Notes under the pieces: model-generated
The model's input: the letters and a program-made list of their open reading frames with translations, nothing else
Database searches by the model: none
Told to the model about the DNA's origin: nothing
Source of the DNA: Candidatus Thiodiazotropha endolucinida
GTDB lineage: Bacteria > Pseudomonadota > Gammaproteobacteria > Chromatiales > Chromatiaceae
Assembly: GCF_001715975.1 (NCBI RefSeq)
Contig: NZ_MARB01000009.1
Location: forward strand, 1 to 64,000
Reading direction: 5' to 3'
DNA length: 64,000 bases
Part shown: positions 62,501-64,000 of the stretch, piece by piece
How positions within the stretch are numbered: the stretch's first letter is position 1
Layout of the letters: each line of letters starts with the position of its first letter
Translations under genes and position numbers: made by a program

Positions 62501-64000
62501 CGGAGGCCTCCACTTCTACTTCGGGCTCGCTGACGTCCGGCGCGGCTCCCCACCACGGTTCCTGCACGCGGTACCAGTGATCGTTGGTGATGTAGGTACG
62601 CTCCATCTCATTGGTTATCTCGGTGAGCGTCTCAGGCATATCCGAGTCCGTTGCGGGCAACGGCATGCGAATCTTCCATAGCTGGCCACCTTCCAGGAGG
62701 GCAAAGGCCTGCCCCTTGGGTAGGGTTATCAACTCGGCCGGTGTGAGCAACGGGACTTCTGAAACACTGATTCGATCTTCGTTGCGGGAGCTGAAATCGA
62801 TCCCGGAACCCGGCTCCGAGGAATCGTTGACACCGGAAACGCTCATCAGGGTGAACACCTCAACCTTGGGTAGCTGGTCGGTGAGCATCTCGGCCGTAGC
62901 CAGCTCTTTCACCCTCAGCATGATCATTGTGTTGAAGTTACCGGCGACCTGCCCTGCTTTTGCACGATTGCCGATGCGCGCTTCGACATCCGACCAGGTC
63001 TGGGTGTAGGCCGTGACCTGAAAGCCAGCCCCACCGGCCTTGTTCAGTAGGGGGACAAACTCATCACCGATCAGTTCGTTGAACTCATCGGCATGCATGG
63101 ATATGGTGGGCGGGGTGTCGATGGATTCTCCGTCCACGCCATGCTTGTAAATGTGTCCGGCGACCGACACCAGATCAGCGAACATGGAATTGCCTACCGC
63201 ACTGGCCACGGTGGTATCAGTCAGGGCGTCCAAACCGACGTAGACGATCCCCTTGCGTCGGATGACTTCCATCCACTCGAAGATCGGACGCGTATCGTTC
63301 TTATCCAGATAATCCGGCGAGATCAGTTCGGCGATATTCCCCGTGGTCAGCTTCTCCATCAGCGGGCCGACGGAGCTGACAATCTTGTCGAAGTAGGTCT
63401 TGTCGTACTTGAAGGCAGACACCAGCCCATCGAGGACTGGATCGTAGAGGTCCTGCGCCTGCAGGTGCCGCATCAGCGCAATAGCTTCTTTACTGCGCCC
63501 CCTTAGAGCTGCCGGCAGGTTTCGTTCCGAGATCTTGCTCGACAGCTCCTCGACCTGTTCCTTCCAATCCTCGGCGCCGTGTGTATCCAGATGCGCCTCG
63601 GCATACTCCGTGAACAGAGGTTCAATATCATTGATGTAGCGTCGGACCTGCTGATAGTCCGGACGGCGGTTTAGCGCCACCAGTGCACGGGCAATGATGT
63701 TGACGAATCGCCAGGCGAACTCCTTAAAGGCCGCCGAATTTCCTTCACTAGGCAACTGGTTGGCGATACGGGTAGCAACCTCGGTGATACGCGAGAAGTT
63801 GCCGATGGCGTTGTAGCGAGCCGAGACCTGGGGAAATCCCAGATGGAACATATAGAAGTCTTTGGTCCGTCCGGCCCGTTTGGCCTCGGCATACACACGC
63901 CGCAACAAACCCGCATCCCCCTTGGGATCGAAGACGATCACCACGTCACCGCGGCGGATGTCCTGGGTGATAAGGATCTCGGCCAGCCGGGTCTTACCGA
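62493..64000 (-). CDS. traD: Conjugative coupling factor TraD, PFGI-1 class (5' end outside window)
   Basis: A type IV coupling protein that hands the relaxase-bound DNA to the transfer channel. About 500 C-terminal residues are present. The frame runs off the window end through GKTRLAEILITQDIRRGD, which is the end of Walker A, so only the N-terminal membrane part and start codon are missing. Downstream motifs include VVIVFDPKGDAGLL (Walker B region), MHADEFNELIGDEF and FQVTAYTQTWSDVEARIGNR. The first in-frame ATG/GTG inside the window (63944) is not the true start. It is the leading gene of the transfer operon seen here. Confidence 0.92.
   Translation of the reverse strand, partial: GKTRLAEILITQDIRRGDVVIVFDPKGDAGLLRRVYAEAKRAGRTKDFYMFHLGFPQVSARYNAIGNFSRITEVATRIANQLPSEGNSAAFKEFAWRFVNIIARALVALNRRPDYQQVRRYINDIEPLFTEYAEAHLDTHGAEDWKEQVEELSSKISERNLPAALRGRSKEAIALMRHLQAQDLYDPVLDGLVSAFKYDKTYFDKIVSSVGPLMEKLTTGNIAELISPDYLDKNDTRPIFEWMEVIRRKGIVYVGLDALTDTTVASAVGNSMFADLVSVAGHIYKHGVDGESIDTPPTISMHADEFNELIGDEFVPLLNKAGGAGFQVTAYTQTWSDVEARIGNRAKAGQVAGNFNTMIMLRVKELATAEMLTDQLPKVEVFTLMSVSGVNDSSEPGSGIDFSSRNEDRISVSEVPLLTPAELITLPKGQAFALLEGGQLWKIRMPLPATDSDMPETLTEITNEMERTYITNDHWYRVQEPWWGAAPDVSEPEVEVEASDG

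Overview
The window looks like chromosome of a gammaproteobacterium carrying a large integrative conjugative element (ICE) or genomic island. The element has the MPF-G type transfer genes known from Pseudomonas and Haemophilus elements (the PFL_47xx families). No rRNA, tRNA, integrase or attachment site was recognised, so the element ends and the species stay open. The taxonomic guess rests only on protein families and on short GC-rich intergenic repeats.

Positions 1-10138 hold chromosomal or island-edge genes. First is a lipid set: diacylglycerol kinase, divergent from a PlcP-like metallophosphoesterase and a glycosyltransferase, with a PHO-box-like site between them. Then come a YecA/SEC-C protein and a run of small toxin-antitoxin-like or defence genes: winged-helix plus nucleotidyltransferase, a reverse transcriptase with an upstream in-frame stop, an HTH-MNT/HEPN pair, a cupin, and an AbiEi-Fic fusion preceded by four 24-bp-phased repeats. 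A GC-rich repeat (core GGTGCGGCAAGCCGCACC) follows three of these genes.

Positions 10328-27513 carry ten minus-strand genes with gaps of at most 29 bp. In transcription order they are: HNH protein with hydrophobic tail, mini staphylococcal-type nuclease, zinc-ribbon HEPN protein, zinc-hook AAA ATPase, Mre11-like YhaO, Rad50-like YhaN, MukF-like JetA, MukE-like JetB, a 1528-residue SMC-like JetC, and the Toprim protein JetD. The SMC-like subunit lacks the usual Walker B glutamate (Asp-Gly instead of Asp-Glu), so this is not a textbook Wadjet. The chain is the best candidate in the window for an undescribed composite defence system.

Positions 27514-43342 hold a complete type 3 BREX cluster in the opposite direction: WYL regulator, brxF, brxC, pglX, brxHII, pglZ, brxA, then a four-helix membrane protein as probable accessory. 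brxC carries a one-base frameshift. The first four fifths of pglX are strikingly AT-rich, which suggests a swapped specificity region.

Positions 43795-64000 hold the conjugation module on the minus strand, from TraD (cut by the window end) to the TraG N-terminal-domain protein. It is interrupted by plus-strand cargo: a gamma-glutamylcyclotransferase-like gene and a Gabija-like OLD nuclease/UvrD helicase pair, whose nuclease gene is frameshifted. Three defence-type genes (RT, brxC, gajA) are therefore broken as given, by real decay or by sequence error, while the transfer genes are intact.
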